Below, one piece after another: positions 61,773 through 64,000 of a stretch of 64,000 nucleotides of DNA (positions are counted from its first letter, which is position 1; each line of letters opens with the position of its first letter). The notes under the pieces were generated by a model, which was given only the letters and a program-made list of their open reading frames with translations, was not told the origin of the DNA and did no database searches. Both the position numbers and the translations under genes were made by a program. The stretch is taken from assembly GCF_900129545.1 (NCBI RefSeq), contig NZ_FQWB01000001.1:310001-374000 (forward strand), given 5' to 3'. This DNA comes from Flavobacterium fluvii (GTDB taxonomy: Bacteria; Bacteroidota; Bacteroidia; Flavobacteriales; Flavobacteriaceae).

Positions 61773-61868
61773 GCGTGCGCGTGAGGGATAGAAGCGGTAT
61801 CCTTTTGTGAAGCGACAGCGGAACAAAAGATATAGCGGATAGCCCGACGGCTTTTTCTGCCGGCACGC
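61773..61868 (+). ncRNA. Flavo-1-like structured leader RNA upstream of lepA, copy B
   Basis: GGGATAGAAGCGGTATCCTT, hairpin CCTTTTG...CAAAAGA, AGCGGATAGCCC and a short CGGC...GCCG hairpin, enclosed by a long-range GCGTGC (61773-61778)/GCACGC (61863-61868) stem. Conserved blocks and order as at 9276-9352. It starts about 10 bases after a promoter and ends 48 bases before lepA, so it is either the lepA leader or a separate small RNA. Confidence 0.6.
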
Positions 61869-61916
61869 CCAAACTTCGACTGCGCTCAGTTGGACATAAA
61901 TTGACATACACATAGA

Positions 61917-63713
61917 ATGAAACATATACGAAATTTTTGCATTATTGCACACATTGACCACGGCAAAAGTACGCTTGCCGACAGACTTCTTGGCGCTACA
62001 CAAACCGTTACGGCTCGTGAGGAAAAGGCTCAATTGCTTGACAATATGGACCTGGAACGCGAACGTGGGATTACCATAAAAAGTCACGCAATTCAGATGG
62101 AATACAAATACAAAGGCGAGGATTATATCCTGAATTTGATTGATACTCCGGGACACGTGGATTTTTCGTATGAGGTTTCCCGTTCGATTGCGGCTTGTGA
62201 AGGAGCACTTTTGATTGTAGATTCTGCGCAAAGTATTCAGGCACAAACGATTTCGAATTTGTATTTGGCATTGGAAAACGACCTGGAAATTATTCCGGTT
62301 TTGAATAAAGTGGATTTACCATCTGCGAATCCTGAGGAAGTGAGCGACGATATCGTTGATTTATTGGGCTGCAAACTGGATGAAATTATTCACGCTTCGG
62401 GTAAAACTGGCTTGGGTGTCGAAAATATTCTTGCGGCTATTATCGAAAGAATTCCTCCTCCAAAAGGAAATGTGGACGAACCGTTGCAGGCTTTGATTTT
62501 TGACTCTCATTACAATCCGTTTCGTGGAATTGAGGTTATTTTCCGTGTGAAAAACGGACAAATCAAGAAAGGTCAGAAGATTAAATTTATGGCTACCGGA
62601 AATGAATATTTTGCGGATGAAATTGGTACTTTGAAACTGAACCAAGTTCCTAAAAATGTAATTTCTGCTGGTGATGTTGGTTATTTGATTTCAGGTATTA
62701 AAGAGGCAAAAGAAGTAAAAGTGGGTGATACACTTACTGATGCGAAAACTCCAACTACAAATATGATTACGGGTTTTGAAGATGTGAAACCAATGGTTTT
62801 TGCTGGGATTTATCCTGTAGATACTGAAGATTACGAAGAGTTAAGAGCTTCGATGGAAAAACTGCAATTGAACGATGCTTCGTTGGTGTTTTTACCTGAA
62901 AGTTCGGCGGCTTTAGGTTTTGGTTTCCGTTGTGGATTCCTAGGAATGCTACATATGGAAATTATTCAGGAACGATTGGAACGTGAGTTTGATATGACGG
63001 TGATTACTACGGTTCCCAACGTTTCGTATTTGGCTTACACTAAAAAGGAACCAGAAGTTGGAATGGTGGTGAACAATCCATCGGATTTGCCGGAACCTTC
63101 CAAATTAGACCGAGTTGAAGAGCCTTACATCAAAGCGACTATCATTACCAAATCTGATTTTGTGGGTAACGTAATGAGTTTGTGTATTGAAAAACGTGGT
63201 GTTATTACCAACCAAACCTATTTGACAACGGAAAGAGTGGAATTGAATTTCGATATGCCATTGGCCGAAATTGTATTCGATTTTTACGACCGATTGAAAA
63301 CGGTTTCCAAAGGATATGCTTCGTTTGATTACGCTCCAATTGGAATGCGTACTTCTAAATTAGTAAAATTGGACGTTCTATTGAATGCCCAATCTGTTGA
63401 TGCACTTTCTGCTTTGATTCACGAAAGCAATGCTTACAATATTGGTAAAAAAATGTGTGAGAAATTGCGTGAATTGATTCCGAGACAGCAATTTGATATT
63501 CCGATTCAGGCAGCAATTGGCGCTAAAATCATTGCCCGCGAAACGATAAAAGCTTTACGTAAAGACGTTACCGCCAAATGTTATGGTGGAGATATTTCCC
63601 GTAAACGTAAACTTTTGGAAAAACAGAAAAAAGGTAAAAAACGTATGAGATTGGTTGGAAACGTTGAGATTCCACAAGAAGCGTTTATGGCTGTTTTGAA
63701 GTTGAATGACTAG
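61917..63713 (+). CDS. lepA: Elongation factor 4 (LepA)
   Basis: A 598-residue translational GTPase: G1 AHIDHGKST (11-19), G3 DTPGHVD, G4 NKVD, and LepA-specific [20 protein letters not shown] and [20 protein letters not shown] at the C-terminus. It back-translocates or remodels ribosomes under stress. Its leader holds the structured element. Confidence 0.98.
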   Translation: MKHIRNFCIIAHIDHGKSTLADRLLGATQTVTAREEKAQLLDNMDLERERGITIKSHAIQMEYKYKGEDYILNLIDTPGHVDFSYEVSRSIAACEGALLIVDSAQSIQAQTISNLYLALENDLEIIPVLNKVDLPSANPEEVSDDIVDLLGCKLDEIIHASGKTGLGVENILAAIIERIPPPKGNVDEPLQALIFDSHYNPFRGIEVIFRVKNGQIKKGQKIKFMATGNEYFADEIGTLKLNQVPKNVISAGDVGYLISGIKEAKEVKVGDTLTDAKTPTTNMITGFEDVKPMVFAGIYPVDTEDYEELRASMEKLQLNDASLVFLPESSAALGFGFRCGFLGMLHMEIIQERLEREFDMTVITTVPNVSYLAYTKKEPEVGMVVNNPSDLPEPSKLDRVEEPYIKATIITKSDFVGNVMSLCIEKRGVITNQTYLTTERVELNFDMPLAEIVFDFYDRLKTVSKGYASFDYAPIGMRTSKLVKLDVLLNAQSVDALSALIHESNAYNIGKKMCEKLRELIPRQQFDIPIQAAIGAKIIARETIKALRKDVTAKCYGGDISRKRKLLEKQKKGKKRMRLVGNVEIPQEAFMAVLKLND

Positions 63714-63753
63714 ATTTTTTAGAAAATAGAAGAAAGAGTAAAGAATATAGAGA

Positions 63754-63786
63754 AAGCCTGATGATGAAAATTGTCAGGTTTTTTTG
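63754..63786 (+). terminator. Terminator after lepA
   Basis: CCTGA (within AAAGCCTGATGATG) pairs with TCAGG, then a T7 run. Confidence 0.75.
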
Positions 63787-63796
63787 TTTGAAAAAT

Positions 63797-64000
63797 TTAT
63801 TTTTTCTGCAACCAGTCAAACAATCGCTTGGCATCTTCCAGTTTAAACAATTGCGTTCCTTCATTCATTGTTGCTGCCGAGCCACAGGCAACACCCCATT
63901 GCACGACTTCTTTTAGGATTTTGTTTTGGGATAATGCCCAAACCATTGCGCCTACCATACTGTCTCCGGCTCCAACGGTGCTTTTCTTGACCACATTGGG
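63797..64000 (-). CDS. PfkB-family sugar kinase, cut by the window edge
   Basis: The C-terminal 67 codons of a carbohydrate kinase; the frame is open to base 64000. The PfkB signature 2 with its catalytic Asp is visible: STVGAGDSMVGAMVW. FKLEDAKRLFDWLQKK is the C-terminus. Closest to phosphofructokinase/1-phosphofructokinase kinases (GAGDSMVGAM rather than GAGDxFxGGF). The start is outside the window. Confidence 0.85.
   Translation of the reverse strand, partial: PNVVKKSTVGAGDSMVGAMVWALSQNKILKEVVQWGVACGSAATMNEGTQLFKLEDAKRLFDWLQKK

Overview
The window is chromosomal DNA of a Flavobacterium-like member of the Bacteroidota. The sequence is AT-rich and uses Bacteroidota-type promoters: TTG, a 17-23 base spacer, then TAnnTTTG, close to the start codon and without Shine-Dalgarno sequences. 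The gene content fits too: a MurF-Alr fusion, a PL10 pectate lyase with lipoprotein signal, paired M16 peptidases, an Mrp protein lacking the C-terminal CxxC, and the fabH/accB/accC and yceD/rpmF blocks. There are no rRNA genes, transposase genes, prophage or CRISPR arrays.

Layout. 1-7.0 kb is the end of a pectin/plant-polysaccharide cluster: a DUF4450-type protein cut by the window edge, a second six-hairpin-type enzyme and a PL10 pectate lyase lipoprotein with a LacI-type operator-like palindrome upstream. 7.1-9.2 kb holds an overlapping pair, a flippase-like membrane protein and a family 2 glycosyltransferase; the glycosyltransferase carries two heptanucleotide tandem tracts inside its reading frame. 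9.3-17.7 kb is mixed housekeeping: a TonB-C-like lipoprotein, LOG protein, beta-CASP nuclease, HMA lipoprotein, EamA transporter and an M16 peptidase pair. 18-25.5 kb holds rplU-rpmA, an Fe-S group (mrp, nfu, two ferredoxins), an alkyltransferase-like protein with a LysE exporter, trmB and an AsmA-like protein. 25.5-28.2 kb is the clearest accessory island: a putative restriction endonuclease, an HTH-fused cytosine-5 methyltransferase and Vsr.

28.3-44.2 kb contains an M13 peptidase, tRNA-Ala, an enoyl-CoA hydratase, queD, lpxH, an MFS transporter, recJ, ade, a HopJ-family protein, rsmI, tdk, murF-alr and mscL. 44.3-50.9 kb has asd, a His/Cys-rich membrane protein next to a ZnuD-like TonB-dependent receptor, mtgA and an S9 peptidase. 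51-64 kb contains the fatty acid and ribosome genes (accC, accB, fabH, rpmF, yceD), pdxA/ribE divergently transcribed, tRNA-Met(CAT), mce, rbfA with a LolE-type permease, dusB, lepA and a truncated PfkB kinase.

The most notable non-coding signals are two copies of a structured Flavo-1-like element (one in the lepA leader directly after a promoter), a perfect 28-bp inverted repeat upstream of ade, a MITE-like 193-bp interval between two inverted repeats that contains a 23-bp palindrome, and several promoters placed so close to the start codon that the transcripts are probably leaderless. In five genes the TTG of the -7 box itself is in frame, so a longest-ORF start is wrong; corrected starts are given.
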